From positions 124,001 through 188,000 of the forward strand of contig NZ_LT821240.1 of assembly GCF_900169525.1 (NCBI RefSeq): 64,000 nt of DNA. Reading direction: 5' to 3'. This DNA is from Corynebacterium pacaense. GTDB taxonomy: Bacteria > Actinomycetota > Actinomycetes > Mycobacteriales > Mycobacteriaceae. Every line of letters begins with the position of its first letter. Positions within the stretch are counted from its first letter, which is position 1. The translations under genes were made by a program, and so were the position numbers. The notes beneath the pieces are model-generated. The model saw nothing but the letters and a program-made list of their open reading frames with translations, searched no databases and was not told where the DNA came from. Positions 30,682-39,754 of the stretch are shown piece by piece.

Positions 30682-31002
30682 GTGGCCCTTCCACAGTTGA
30701 CTGACGAGCAGCGCAAGGCCGCTCTGGCCAAGGCGGCCGAAGCACGCAAGGCTCGCGCCGAGCTCAAGGAAAACCTGAAGCGCGGCAACACCAACCTCAA
30801 GGAGGTGCTGGAGAAGGCGGAGACCGACGAGATCATCGGCAAGACCAAGGTCTCGGCACTGCTCGAAGCTCTTCCGAAGGTTGGCAAGGTGAAGGCGAAG
30901 GAGATCATGGACGAGCTCGGCATCGCGCAGACCCGCCGTCTCCGTGGCCTGGGTGAGCGCCAGCGCCGTGCACTGCTCGAACGCTTCGGTTTCGAGGGCT
31001 AA
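30682..31002 (+). CDS. mihF: integration host factor, actinobacterial type
   Basis: A 106-residue nucleoid-associated DNA-binding protein specific to actinobacteria (MihF/sIHF). The Lys/Arg-rich N-terminal helix (RKAALAKAAEARKARAELK) is followed by the helix-two-turn-helix part (LEALPKVGKVKAKEIMDELG). I chose GTG 30682 (ALPQLTDEQR), which has GGAGGA at the right distance; the longer reading has no ribosome site. It directly precedes gmk, as in mycobacteria. Confidence 0.95.
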   Translation: MALPQLTDEQRKAALAKAAEARKARAELKENLKRGNTNLKEVLEKAETDEIIGKTKVSALLEALPKVGKVKAKEIMDELGIAQTRRLRGLGERQRRALLERFGFEG

Positions 31003-31008
31003 ATCCAC

Positions 31009-31581
31009 GTGCCCGGCGAAAAACCCAAGGGAAGGCTCGTGATTCTCGCGGGCCCCTCCGCAGTTGGTAAATCGACGGTGGTCGATCGCCTTCGCAGTGA
31101 GGTGCCGGATCTGTATTTCAGTGTCTCCATGACCACCAGGGCTCCGCGTCCGGGTGAAGTGGATGGGCGGGACTATTTCTACGTGTCCGCCAAGGAGTTT
31201 CAGGATCGGATCGACCATGGGGAGATGCTCGAATGGGCGGACATCCACGGAGGTCTGCAAAGGTCGGGAACTCCGGCTGGCCCCGTCAAACAGGCCCGTG
31301 AGGCCGGTCGTCCGGTGCTCATCGAGGTGGATCTCGCAGGAGCCAGGAACATTGCCAGACTCATGCCGGAGGCAGAAACGGTCTTCCTGGCGCCCCCGTC
31401 CTGGGATGTGTTGGTTGAACGTCTGAAGGGGCGAGGAACTGAGAGTCAGGACGTCATCTCCCGCAGGCTGGAAACCGCACGTGGAGAGCTGGCTGCACAG
31501 AGCGAGTTCAAACATGTCATCATCAACGATGATGTGGATAGGGCGGTTTCGGAAATCCGTCGGATTCTCACCGGCGCTTAG
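31009..31581 (+). CDS. gmk: guanylate kinase
   Basis: A 190-residue GMP kinase. Walker [10 protein letters not shown] (about residues 14-22), GMP-binding [19 protein letters not shown], and the LID region ([11 protein letters not shown]) are present. The start is GTG 31009, 6 bases after mihF, with GAGGG inside the end of mihF as ribosome site, so expression is coupled to mihF. Confidence 0.96.
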   Translation: MPGEKPKGRLVILAGPSAVGKSTVVDRLRSEVPDLYFSVSMTTRAPRPGEVDGRDYFYVSAKEFQDRIDHGEMLEWADIHGGLQRSGTPAGPVKQAREAGRPVLIEVDLAGARNIARLMPEAETVFLAPPSWDVLVERLKGRGTESQDVISRRLETARGELAAQSEFKHVIINDDVDRAVSEIRRILTGA

Positions 31582-31602
31582 CCAGAACCCGCTGCGATGG
31601 GG

Positions 31603-31608
31603 TATACT
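31603..31608 (+). promoter_or_regulatory. candidate -10 for rpoZ
   Basis: TATACT, a near-consensus -10, stands 62 bases before the rpoZ start, giving a leader of about 55 bases. A recognisable -35 is lacking. Confidence 0.45.
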
Positions 31609-31670
31609 TTTCCGACTGAGCAAGTTCCCCAGTCTTCAACTACTGTCTACGATCTTCTGAAAAGGTGTCA

Positions 31671-31958
31671 GTGACCAACGTGAGCAACGAGACCAACGCC
31701 ACCAGAGCCGTTTTCGATCCGCCGATGGGCATCACCGCCCCTCCGATCGACGAACTGCTGGACAAGGTCACCTCCAAGTACGCACTCGTGATCTTCGCCG
31801 CGAAGCGGGCGCGCCAGATCAACAGCTTCTATCAGCAGGCTGATGAGGGTGTCTTCGAGTTCATCGGACCCCTCGTCACCCCGCAGGCGGGCGAGAAACC
31901 GCTGTCGATCGCACTGCGTGAGATCAACGCGGGTCTTCTGGACCACGAAGAGGGCTAA
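31671..31958 (+). CDS. rpoZ: RNA polymerase omega subunit
   Basis: A 95-residue omega subunit that chaperones beta-prime. The conserved core is [28 protein letters not shown] (shown from about residue 24). GTG 31671 is preferred over GTG 31665 because AAAAGG stands at the right distance from it. A strong hairpin follows the stop. Confidence 0.94.
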   Translation: MTNVSNETNATRAVFDPPMGITAPPIDELLDKVTSKYALVIFAAKRARQINSFYQQADEGVFEFIGPLVTPQAGEKPLSIALREINAGLLDHEEG

Positions 31959-31970
31959 CACGGTCCTCCC

Positions 31971-32011
31971 CACAACACCCGGCGGTACGCAAGTGACCGC
32001 CGGGTGTTGTG
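31971..32011 (+). terminator. 16-bp perfect hairpin after rpoZ
   Basis: CACAACACCCGGCGGT (31971-31986) pairs perfectly with ACCGCCGGGTGTTGTG (31996-32011) around a 9-base loop. No T-run follows, the form often seen in actinobacterial terminators. TAGAGT at 32018-32023 could be the -10 for coaBC. Confidence 0.65.
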
Positions 32012-32070
32012 CGTCGCTAGAGTTGGTGGGAGTTCACCGTCTCCGGCAAACAGAAGGATCCCCCCACATC

Positions 32071-33339
32071 ATGCATGAGCAGAAGGAAGCCCGGCCCCGT
32101 CGAATTGTCGTCGGGGTTGCGGGTGGAATCGCCGCGTACAAGGCCTGCCACATAATCCGCCTGCTCAGGGAGGCCGGCGATAACGTCACCGTCGTGCCCA
32201 CCCGGTCGGCTCTGAACTTCGTGGGAGAGGCGACCTTTGCGGCACTGTCCGGAAACAAGGTCGCCACCTCCGTCTTCGAGGATGTCGAGGGGGTACAGCA
32301 TGTCCGTATCGGGCAGGAGGCTGACCTGATCCTCATCGCACCGGCGACCGCGGATCTGATTGCGCGCATCGCCGCGGGCAGGGCCGATGATCTTCTCGCG
32401 GCGACGGTGCTGGTGGCAACCTCACCCGTGGTCGTCGTCCCGGCTATGCACACCGAGATGTGGTTCAACAAGGCGACCGTGGCCAATGTGGAGACACTGA
32501 GGAGTAGGGGAATCACCGTCATGGAGCCCGCGCACGGCCGGCTCACCGGGAGCGACTCCGGCCCTGGGCGGCTCCCGGATCCCGAACAGATCGTCGATAC
32601 CGCGAATGCGGCCTACGAGGGAGTCTCCTTCGGACAGAGTCTGGCCGGCCGGAGGGTGCTGATCACAGCCGGCGGAACCCAGGAGAACATTGATCCGGTT
32701 CGATTCGTGGGCAACCGTTCCTCCGGTCGGCAGGGCTATGCTCTGGCGGAGATGGCCGCGCAGCGGGGGGCTGAGGTGACCATCATCGCAGGAAACACGG
32801 TGTCACTGCCCACTCCGGCGGGGGCGGAGATCATCGATGTCCTCTCGGCACGGGAGATGTTCGATGCGGTTCAGGCACGCGCTGACCGGGCGGATCTGAT
32901 CATCATGGCCGCCGCGGTGGCGGATTTCCGCCCGGACACCACGGGGGCATCAAAGCTGAAGAAGGGGCGCGACCAGGAATCCCTCTCCACCATCCAACTC
33001 GTGGAGAATCCCGATATCCTCGCCACCACCGTGGCCAGGCGCGCCACCGGGGAGCTGCCCGCACAGCCCGTGATCGTCGGCTTCGCCGCCGAAACCGGGG
33101 ACGCTGAGACTCCCGCCCTCGACTACGCCAGGGCGAAGCTGGCGAGGAAGGGCTGCGATCTGCTGATGTGCAATGAGGTCGGGGTGGGCAAGGTGTTCGG
33201 GGAGACCCGCAACCGGGGCTGGATCCTGGACTCCGCGGGAGGGGTCCGCGAGGTCGCGGATGCCTCAAAGCTCAAGGTCGCGGCGGCCGTTCTCGATGCC
33301 GCCGAGGCGTTCACGGAGCAGGCCGCGCAGCCCCGGTAA
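32071..33339 (+). CDS. coaBC: bifunctional phosphopantothenoylcysteine decarboxylase / phosphopantothenate-cysteine ligase
   Basis: A 422-residue CoA-synthesis enzyme. The N-terminal CoaC flavoprotein ([11 protein letters not shown], residues 15-25; [21 protein letters not shown], the actinobacterial form of PxMNxxMW) makes 4'-phosphopantetheine; the C-terminal CoaB ([22 protein letters not shown], conserved Asn and Lys in KLKKG) ligates cysteine. Start ATG 32071; the open frame upstream runs through rpoZ and is not conserved. Formerly dfp. Confidence 0.95.
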   Translation: MHEQKEARPRRIVVGVAGGIAAYKACHIIRLLREAGDNVTVVPTRSALNFVGEATFAALSGNKVATSVFEDVEGVQHVRIGQEADLILIAPATADLIARIAAGRADDLLAATVLVATSPVVVVPAMHTEMWFNKATVANVETLRSRGITVMEPAHGRLTGSDSGPGRLPDPEQIVDTANAAYEGVSFGQSLAGRRVLITAGGTQENIDPVRFVGNRSSGRQGYALAEMAAQRGAEVTIIAGNTVSLPTPAGAEIIDVLSAREMFDAVQARADRADLIIMAAAVADFRPDTTGASKLKKGRDQESLSTIQLVENPDILATTVARRATGELPAQPVIVGFAAETGDAETPALDYARAKLARKGCDLLMCNEVGVGKVFGETRNRGWILDSAGGVREVADASKLKVAAAVLDAAEAFTEQAAQPR

Positions 33340-33368
33340 TTGCACGCTTAGACAGCTTAGTCTATATT
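33340..33368 (+). promoter_or_regulatory. metK promoter
   Basis: TTGCAC (33340-33345), a 17-base spacer and TATATT (33363-33368) form one of the best promoters in the window, with a leader of about 45 bases to the metK GTG. Confidence 0.75.
33349..33364 (+). promoter_or_regulatory. McbR operator in the metK promoter
   Basis: TAGACAGCTTAGTCTA matches TAGAC-N6-GTCTA, the published binding motif of the TetR-type repressor McbR of C. glutamicum, in every specified base. It fills the promoter spacer and the first bases of the -10, so binding would block RNA polymerase. metK is a known McbR target in that species. Confidence 0.85.
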
Positions 33369-33419
33369 TGGCTGGGTAAGAAATGCACTAGAACTCATAG
33401 TTTTGAAAGAAGGCAACCA

Positions 33420-34643
33420 GTGGCCCAGCCAAGCGCCGTCCGCCTGTTTACCAGCGAATCCGTCACCGAGGGACACCCCGACAAGATCTGTGACGCCGTC
33501 TCCGACACCATTCTCGATGCTCTGTTGGACAAGGATCCCCATTCCAGGGTCGCGGTGGAGACAGTGGTCACCACCGGTCTGGTTCATGTCGTGGGTGAGG
33601 TCAGGACCAGCGCATACGTGGAGATCCCGCAGCTGGTCCGGAACAAGCTCATCGACATCGGTTTCAATTCCTCCGAGGTCGGCTTCGACGGGAGGACCTG
33701 TGGCGTATCGGTTTCCATCGGTGAGCAGTCACAGGAGATCGCCGATGGCGTGGACACCTCGGATGAGGCCCGCACCAACGGTGACGTCGAGGAGGATGAT
33801 CGTGCCGGTGCAGGCGACCAGGGCCTGATGTTCGGTTACGCCTCCAATGAGACGCCCGAGTATATGCCCCTGCCGATCGCCCTGGCGCACCGCCTCTCCC
33901 GCCGACTGACCCAGGTCCGCAAGGATGGCATCGTCTCCCATCTCCGTCCCGACGGCAAGACCCAGGTCACCTTCGCCTACGACAGCGAGGACCGCCCGAT
34001 CTACCTGGATACCGTGGTCATCTCGACCCAGCACGATCCCGAGGTGGACCGGCCCTGGCTGGAGACCGAACTGCGCGAGCACGTGATCGACTGGGTACTC
34101 GCCGACGCGGGATTGCAGGATATGGTCACCGACAAGCTGAGTGTGCTGATCAACCCCTCCGGCTCCTTCGTCCTCGGCGGTCCCATGGGGGATGCGGGAC
34201 TGACCGGACGGAAGATCATCGTGGACACCTACGGAGGTATGGCCCGCCACGGAGGTGGCGCCTTCTCGGGCAAGGATCCGAGCAAGGTCGACCGCTCCGC
34301 GGCCTACGCCATGCGCTGGGTGGCAAAGAACATCGTCGCCGCCGGTCTCGCCGATCGCGCCGAGGTCCAGGTCGCCTATGCCATCGGACGGGCGAAGCCG
34401 GTGGGACTGTACGTGGAGACCTTCGGCACCGCAAGGGACGGGCTCAGTGATGAACAGATCCAGGCCGCGGTGACCGAGGTGTTCGATCTCCGTCCCTCGG
34501 TGATCATCCGGGAGCTGGACCTGCTGCGTCCCATTTACGCACGGACAGCTGCCTACGGACACTTCGGTCGAACGGACATCGATCTTCCCTGGGAGGCCAC
34601 CAACCGTACCGGGCAGCTGCGCGCCGCACTCAACCTGGCCTAG
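33420..34643 (+). CDS. metK: S-adenosylmethionine synthetase
   Basis: A 407-residue enzyme making SAM from methionine and ATP. N-terminal [16 protein letters not shown] (His for ATP), [20 protein letters not shown], and [19 protein letters not shown] are conserved. The start is GTG 33420 after GAAAGAAGG. The McbR box fits repression by sulphur-amino-acid status (S-adenosylhomocysteine is the reported effector of McbR). Confidence 0.97.
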   Translation: MAQPSAVRLFTSESVTEGHPDKICDAVSDTILDALLDKDPHSRVAVETVVTTGLVHVVGEVRTSAYVEIPQLVRNKLIDIGFNSSEVGFDGRTCGVSVSIGEQSQEIADGVDTSDEARTNGDVEEDDRAGAGDQGLMFGYASNETPEYMPLPIALAHRLSRRLTQVRKDGIVSHLRPDGKTQVTFAYDSEDRPIYLDTVVISTQHDPEVDRPWLETELREHVIDWVLADAGLQDMVTDKLSVLINPSGSFVLGGPMGDAGLTGRKIIVDTYGGMARHGGGAFSGKDPSKVDRSAAYAMRWVAKNIVAAGLADRAEVQVAYAIGRAKPVGLYVETFGTARDGLSDEQIQAAVTEVFDLRPSVIIRELDLLRPIYARTAAYGHFGRTDIDLPWEATNRTGQLRAALNLA

Positions 34644-34656
34644 CACCGCCATGTAG

Positions 34657-34671
34657 TAATCTTCTGTGTCA
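34657..34671 (+). promoter_or_regulatory. candidate promoter giving leaderless priA
   Basis: TAATCT (34657-34662) ends 8 bases before the priA ATG at 34671, and no Shine-Dalgarno sequence lies between metK and priA. A transcript from here would start at or within a base of the ATG. Confidence 0.45.
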
Positions 34672-36695
34672 TGGCTACACCCCGCGTCCCCGCCCCCGAG
34701 GCACCGGTGGCGCGGGTTCTGCCGCTTCTGGGCCTGCCCCACCTGGATCGGCTCTTCGACTACATGGTCACCGCGGAGCAACACGAACAGGCACGCCCCG
34801 GGGTCCGCGTACGGATCCGATTTGCAGGAAGACTCGTCGACGCCCTGCTGATCTCCCGCACAGCCCACACAGATCATGAGGGGAATCTCAGCTGGCTGGA
34901 TCGTGTCATCTCCCCGGTGATTGTCTACCCCGAACAGACCTCCCGCCTCGTCGAGGCCGTCACCGAGCGCTACGGGGGCGTGCGCTCGGACCTGATCCGT
35001 TCAGCGATCCCGGCGCGTCACGCCGCCGCGGAGGATTCCGATACCTCGACACCCTGGCGCGACCTCGGTGTGGCAACGGAACCGGACCTGTCCTCCTGGT
35101 CTGCGTACGGGCACGGCCAGTCCTTTGTCGACGCCGTGCTCGGGGGAACTACTGCGCGTGCGGCGTGGCAGATCGCACCGGGCGATGACTGGGCGGCGGC
35201 ACTGGCGTCGATAGCCACCAAGGTGGTCCTCGACGGTGGCGGTGCCCTGATCGTGGTTCCCGATCAACGTGATCTCGATCGCCTGGAGGTGGCACTGCGG
35301 GGACTGGTCGCCGCACGGCAGATCACCGTTCTCAATGCGGGCCTGGGTCCGCAGGCCCGCTACCGCAGGTTCCTTTCCGTCCTCAGCGGACAGGGGAGAC
35401 TGGTGATAGGAACCCGTAGCGCGGCCTTCGCCCCGGTGCGTGATCTCCGCCTTGCGGTGGTGCTCAATGACGGGGATGACAATCTGGTGGATCCCCGCGC
35501 CCCCTACGCCCATGCACGGGAGGTGCTGACCACGCGGTCCACGCTGGAGGGCTGTTCACTGATCATCGCCTCCCACGCCCGAACCGCGGAGACCCAACTG
35601 CTCGTCGAGTCCTCCTGGGCCCATGATCTCGTGGCTCCGAGGGAGACCCTGCGCACCCGCATGCCGCGGATCCAGGCTGCCGGCGACTCGGATTTTGAGC
35701 TCTCCCGTGACCCGATGGCGCGTTCGGCTCGACTTCCCGCCCTGGCGTTCAAGGTGGTCCGGGAAGCGCTGGAGCGCGATGAGCCGGTGCTGATCCAGGT
35801 GCCGAGAAAAGGTTACGTGCCGACACTCGCCTGCGGAAACTGTCGTGCCCCCGCGCGGTGCAGACACTGCAACGGCCCGCTTGGTCTCCCGCAGAGCGTG
35901 GGGGAGCACGCGGCCGTTCCAACCTGCCGCTGGTGCGGTCGCCCCGATGCCCGCTTCCGCTGTCAGCAGTGCGGGTCGCCGAAGCTGCGTGCCGTGGTGC
36001 TTGGGGCCGAACGCACCGCCGAGGAGCTGGGCAGGGCCTTCTCCCAGACCCGCGTGCTCACCTCGGGAGGATCCAGGATCCTCGACGCCGTGGACAACCG
36101 GGCCTGCATCGTCGTGTCAACCCCGGGGGCGGAAACCCCCGTCACCGACGGGGCCTACGGAGCCTGCCTGCTCCTGGACACCTGGGCGATGATGGGCAGG
36201 CAGGACCTGCGGGCGACGGAGGACACCCTGGCCGCCTGGATGAATGCCGCGACCCTGGTGAAATCCGGTGTCCACGGCGGACAGGTGGTTGTGGTGGCCG
36301 ATCCCGCACTGACCGTGGTGCAGGCGCTGATCCGGTGGGACGCAATCGGGGCCGCGGCGGCCGAGCTGGAATCGAGGCGCGAGGTGGGTTTCCCACCGGC
36401 GGTGCACATGGCGGCGGTGGACGGGGCGCAGGCGGCCCTCGACTCTTTCCTCAGGGCGGCCAGGCTACCGGACAACGCGGAGGTGCTCGGACCGGTTGAC
36501 CTGCCCCCGGGTATCTCGCTGCCGGGTGAATATGACGAGCAGCGATTCGGCTCGGCGCAGCGATTGTTGATCCGCACCCCGCTGGGACCGCGGTCAGAGC
36601 TGGGCGCGGCCCTGCGTGCCGCCGCGGTCGCGCGTGCTGTACGCAGGGAGGATCTTCCGCTGCGCGTCCAGATGGATCCCATCCACATCGGCTGA
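34671..36695 (+). CDS. priA: PriA-like primosomal protein N', helicase motifs degenerate
   Basis: A 674-residue PriA homologue for replication restart. The N-terminal DNA-binding domain (LGLPHLDRLFDYMV) and the eight-cysteine zinc region (CGNCRAPARCRHC ... CRWCGRPDARFRCQQC, about residues 384-440) are intact. The Walker A site is missing (AWQIAPGDDWAAALA in place of GxTGSGKTE) and the DEEH box reads NDGDDNLVDPR. Actinobacterial PriA proteins are commonly annotated as lacking helicase activity, so this is a lineage trait and not decay. It follows metK by 27 bases. Confidence 0.92.
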   Translation: MATPRVPAPEAPVARVLPLLGLPHLDRLFDYMVTAEQHEQARPGVRVRIRFAGRLVDALLISRTAHTDHEGNLSWLDRVISPVIVYPEQTSRLVEAVTERYGGVRSDLIRSAIPARHAAAEDSDTSTPWRDLGVATEPDLSSWSAYGHGQSFVDAVLGGTTARAAWQIAPGDDWAAALASIATKVVLDGGGALIVVPDQRDLDRLEVALRGLVAARQITVLNAGLGPQARYRRFLSVLSGQGRLVIGTRSAAFAPVRDLRLAVVLNDGDDNLVDPRAPYAHAREVLTTRSTLEGCSLIIASHARTAETQLLVESSWAHDLVAPRETLRTRMPRIQAAGDSDFELSRDPMARSARLPALAFKVVREALERDEPVLIQVPRKGYVPTLACGNCRAPARCRHCNGPLGLPQSVGEHAAVPTCRWCGRPDARFRCQQCGSPKLRAVVLGAERTAEELGRAFSQTRVLTSGGSRILDAVDNRACIVVSTPGAETPVTDGAYGACLLLDTWAMMGRQDLRATEDTLAAWMNAATLVKSGVHGGQVVVVADPALTVVQALIRWDAIGAAAAELESRREVGFPPAVHMAAVDGAQAALDSFLRAARLPDNAEVLGPVDLPPGISLPGEYDEQRFGSAQRLLIRTPLGPRSELGAALRAAAVARAVRREDLPLRVQMDPIHIG

Positions 36696-36705
36696 GACTC
36701 ACCGC

Positions 36706-36731
36706 TGCGGGGAGACCACACCATCCCCGCA
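36706..36731 (+). terminator. hairpin after priA
   Basis: TGCGGGGA (36706-36713) pairs with TCCCCGCA (36724-36731) across a 10-base loop, with no T-run. TAGGAT at 36775-36780 is a weak -10 candidate for def in the rest of this 138-base gap. Confidence 0.45.
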
Positions 36732-36833
36732 CCGCCCGCCCGGCCCCGTCCAACCGGCGACCATGGCGGTCCGATAGGATGGGGCGGTATTTCCACCGCT
36801 GGATCCGGTATCTGTAAGGAGAACCCAACAACC

Positions 36834-37343
36834 ATGACCGTGCGCGACGTCAGACTATTCGGAGATCCGGTCCTGACCAGCCGGGCCGAGGAGATCACCG
36901 ACTTCGACGAGGCACTGGCACTTCTCATCGAAGACATGTTCGAGACGATGGACGCGGCCGGCGGAGTGGGACTGGCCGCCAACCAGATCGGGGTGTTGCG
37001 CAGGGTATTCGTCTTCGACTGCAGCCACACCGACGGAGGACTGCGCGGGCACATCGTCAATCCCGTCTGGGAGGCGATGGGTGAGGAAACTCAGACCGGG
37101 GGCGAGGGATGCCTGTCCATTCCCGGGGTGAAGGCGGAGACCACACGATTCGAACAGGTACGGCTTTCCGGGGTCGATCTGCACGGCAATCCGGTCGGGA
37201 TCGTAGCCTCCGGCCTTCTGGCACGCTGCATCCAGCATGAGACCGATCATCTCGACGGTGTCCTCTTTCTCAAACGCCTGGCTCCCGAGGAACGCAAAGC
37301 CGCCATGGGCACCATCCGTGCCTCCGAGTGGTTCAACCGATAA
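36834..37343 (+). CDS. def: peptide deformylase
   Basis: A 169-residue metalloenzyme removing the formyl group from nascent proteins. All three motifs are present: GVGLAANQIG (about residues 43-52), EGCLSIPG (metal Cys, about 98) and QHETDHLDGVLF (metal His pair and catalytic Glu, about 133-144). Start ATG 36834 follows AAGGAGA. It begins the def-fmt-rsmB unit. Confidence 0.96.
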   Translation: MTVRDVRLFGDPVLTSRAEEITDFDEALALLIEDMFETMDAAGGVGLAANQIGVLRRVFVFDCSHTDGGLRGHIVNPVWEAMGEETQTGGEGCLSIPGVKAETTRFEQVRLSGVDLHGNPVGIVASGLLARCIQHETDHLDGVLFLKRLAPEERKAAMGTIRASEWFNR

Positions 37344-37358
37344 GTCAAGGAGAAATAC

Positions 37359-38300
37359 ATGCGACTGGTTTTCGCGGGAACCCCCGCTCCGGCGGTGACT
37401 GCACTGCAGAGACTTTTGGACTCCGACCATGAGGTGGTGGCGGTGCTGACCCGCCCGGATGCGCGGAGGGGCAGGGGGCGGAGCCTCCATCCCTCCCCGG
37501 TGGCAGAACTCGCCGCCGAACGCGGGATCGAGGTGCTCAAGCCCGTGACCCTCAGGGCGGGGACACCGGACGGCGCCATGATCAGGCAGCGCCTGAACGA
37601 GCTGGCGCCCGACTGCATTCCCGTGGTCGCCTATGGCCAGCTGATCACCGCGGATCTGCTGGATGTCGCGCCGCACGGCTGGGTCAACCTCCACTTCTCC
37701 CTGCTGCCCGCCTGGCGCGGGGCGGCTCCGGTCCAGGCCGCGATCCGCGCCGGTGACACCATCACCGGCGCCACCGCCTTCCGCATCGATGAAGGGCTGG
37801 ATACCGGCCCGATCCTCAACTCCATCAGCGACCCCATCCGCGACACCGACACCGCCGATACGCTGCTGCAGCGTCTCGCCGATCTCGGGTCGGACATGCT
37901 CGTGCAGACGATGGACGGACTCGAGGCGGGCACCATCACCGCCACCGAACAGCAGGGACCCGAAAGCCGGGCACCCAAGATCACCACGGAGGACGCCAGG
38001 ATCGACTGGTCCGCGCCCGCCGAGGTGGTCGACCGCGGTATCCGCGCGCACACCCCGGCCCCGGGGGCGTGGACGATGCTTGCCGACGCCCGCATCAAAC
38101 TCGCACCAGTCGAGTTGCTGGCCCAGGCGCCGGTGCCACTGGCACCAGGGGCACTGTTGGCGGACAAGCACACGGTTGCCGTGGGCACCGGCACGACACC
38201 GGTGGCACTGACCGGAATCCAGCCGCCGGGCAGGAAAATGATGCCGGCCGCTGACTGGGCGCGCGGGATCCATCTCAACGAGGAAGCGAGTTTCGAATGA
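37359..38300 (+). CDS. fmt: methionyl-tRNA formyltransferase
   Basis: A 313-residue enzyme formylating initiator Met-tRNA. N-terminal Rossmann formyltransferase domain (RLVFAGTPAPAV; the catalytic block LHFSLLPAWRGAAPVQAAI with Asn/His/Asp as NLHFSLLP) and a C-terminal OB domain. It follows def by 15 bases and its stop overlaps rsmB (ATGA). Pairing with def matches their paired roles at translation start. Confidence 0.96.
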   Translation: MRLVFAGTPAPAVTALQRLLDSDHEVVAVLTRPDARRGRGRSLHPSPVAELAAERGIEVLKPVTLRAGTPDGAMIRQRLNELAPDCIPVVAYGQLITADLLDVAPHGWVNLHFSLLPAWRGAAPVQAAIRAGDTITGATAFRIDEGLDTGPILNSISDPIRDTDTADTLLQRLADLGSDMLVQTMDGLEAGTITATEQQGPESRAPKITTEDARIDWSAPAEVVDRGIRAHTPAPGAWTMLADARIKLAPVELLAQAPVPLAPGALLADKHTVAVGTGTTPVALTGIQPPGRKMMPAADWARGIHLNEEASFE

Positions 38301-39727
38301 GCCTGGACAGGAAGGGCGGATTCCGCTCGCGTTCGGCGAAGGCGTCCGCACCGCGGGCCGTGCCCGTCGGGGCGGAGAAACAGCGGCGGGAGGTCCGCGA
38401 CCTGGGCGTCGACAAGCCGAGGGAGGTGGCGTTCGAGGTGCTTGACCGCGTACGCACCGGGGCGGCGTACGCCAACCTTGTCCTTCCGAAACTGTTGAAC
38501 AGGGAGAAGCTCGAGGGGCGCGACGCGGCCTTCGCCACGGAGATCACCTACGGAACCCTGCGCACACAGGGCCTGCTCGACGCGGTCATCGAGTCCGCCG
38601 CCAGGCGCGGGAGCGCCCAGATCGATCCGGAGGTCCTCGATGTGCTCCGGCTGGGCGCCTACCAGGTCCTCTTCACCCGCGTCGAGGATCATGCCGCCGT
38701 GGACACCAGTGTGAAAATGGTCGGTGGACTCAAGAAGTTCCAGGCCACCGGCTTTAGCAATGCGGTGATGCGCAACATCACCCGCAGCAGCCCCGAACAG
38801 TGGCTCAAACGACTCGAGCCGGAGGGGGAGATCGCCGCCATCGCCTTCCGCACCGCACATCCGGAGTGGATCGCGAAAAGCTTCGCCCGCGTGCTCCCGG
38901 TGGATGAGCTCGAAACGGCACTACGGGCCGATTCCCAACGCCCCGTGGTCCACCTGGTGGCGCGACCGGGCGAGATCAGCGCCGAGGAACTGGCACTGAT
39001 CACAGGAGGTGAGGAGGGACGGTACTCTCCCTACGCCGTCTACCTCGACGGCGGCGACCCCGGCGAGATCGAACCCGTCAAACAGGGACTCGCCGCGGTG
39101 CAGGATGAGGGATCCCAGCTGATTGCCCGCGCCCTGGTCGAGGCCCCGGTGGAGGGTACCGATCACGGAAGATGGCTCGATCTCTGCGCCGGGCCGGGCG
39201 GAAAGGCGGCGCTGATAGGGGCGCTCGCACGAATGGACCGAGCCAGGGTTGACGCCGTGGAGATCTCCGATCACCGCGCCCGGCTCATCGAGCGTTCCGT
39301 GCGTGATCTGCCCGTCAGGGTGCACGTCGGCGACGGCCGGACGATCGCACTCGGGAACGACTACGACCGCGCGCTCGTCGATGCCCCGTGCTCCGGACTC
39401 GGCGCTCTGCGGCGTCGCCCCGAGGCGCGCTGGCGCAAGCGGGAAAGCGAGATCGAGCAGCTGAACTCCCTCCAGTATGAACTGCTCGAATCCGCGATCT
39501 CACACGTCCGCCCCGGTGGCGTGATCATCTATTCCACGTGCTCTCCGGATCTCAGGGAAACACGTGGCATCGTGGACAGGGCGCTTCAGCACCTGCCGGT
39601 CGAGGAGCTTCCCGCCGCACCGCTGATCCCGGGGATGAGTGACACCGGCGAGGCCAGATCGGTGCAGATGTGGCCGCACAGGCACGGCACCGACGCCATG
39701 TTCTTCTCGGTGCTGCGAAAGCGCTGA
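38297..39727 (+). CDS. rsmB: 16S rRNA (cytosine-5) methyltransferase RsmB
   Basis: A 476-residue Fmu/Sun-type enzyme. A basic N-terminal extension of about 40 residues precedes the NusB-like domain (about 40-170), then the SAM-dependent methyltransferase with LDLCAGPGGKAALIG (SAM loop), the motif IV DAPCSGLGALRRRPEARW and the catalytic motif VI Cys in YSTCSPDLRET. Target C967-type m5C of 16S rRNA by family. Coupled to fmt by a 4-base overlap. Confidence 0.94.
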   Translation: MSLDRKGGFRSRSAKASAPRAVPVGAEKQRREVRDLGVDKPREVAFEVLDRVRTGAAYANLVLPKLLNREKLEGRDAAFATEITYGTLRTQGLLDAVIESAARRGSAQIDPEVLDVLRLGAYQVLFTRVEDHAAVDTSVKMVGGLKKFQATGFSNAVMRNITRSSPEQWLKRLEPEGEIAAIAFRTAHPEWIAKSFARVLPVDELETALRADSQRPVVHLVARPGEISAEELALITGGEEGRYSPYAVYLDGGDPGEIEPVKQGLAAVQDEGSQLIARALVEAPVEGTDHGRWLDLCAGPGGKAALIGALARMDRARVDAVEISDHRARLIERSVRDLPVRVHVGDGRTIALGNDYDRALVDAPCSGLGALRRRPEARWRKRESEIEQLNSLQYELLESAISHVRPGGVIIYSTCSPDLRETRGIVDRALQHLPVEELPAAPLIPGMSDTGEARSVQMWPHRHGTDAMFFSVLRKR

Positions 39728-39740
39728 CCACCCCGCGGGT

Positions 39741-39754
39741 TATGATCAAGGGCA
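39741..39754 (+). promoter_or_regulatory. candidate promoter giving leaderless rpe
   Basis: TATGAT (39741-39746) ends 7 bases before the ATG at 39754. AAGGG lies only one base from the ATG, too close for ribosome binding, which favours a leaderless transcript. Confidence 0.5.

Noticed and set aside
32448..32465. CoaBC PAMH as a lost PxMN motif
   Set aside because: PAMHTEMW is, to my knowledge, the normal actinobacterial form of this motif, so it is not evidence of decay.
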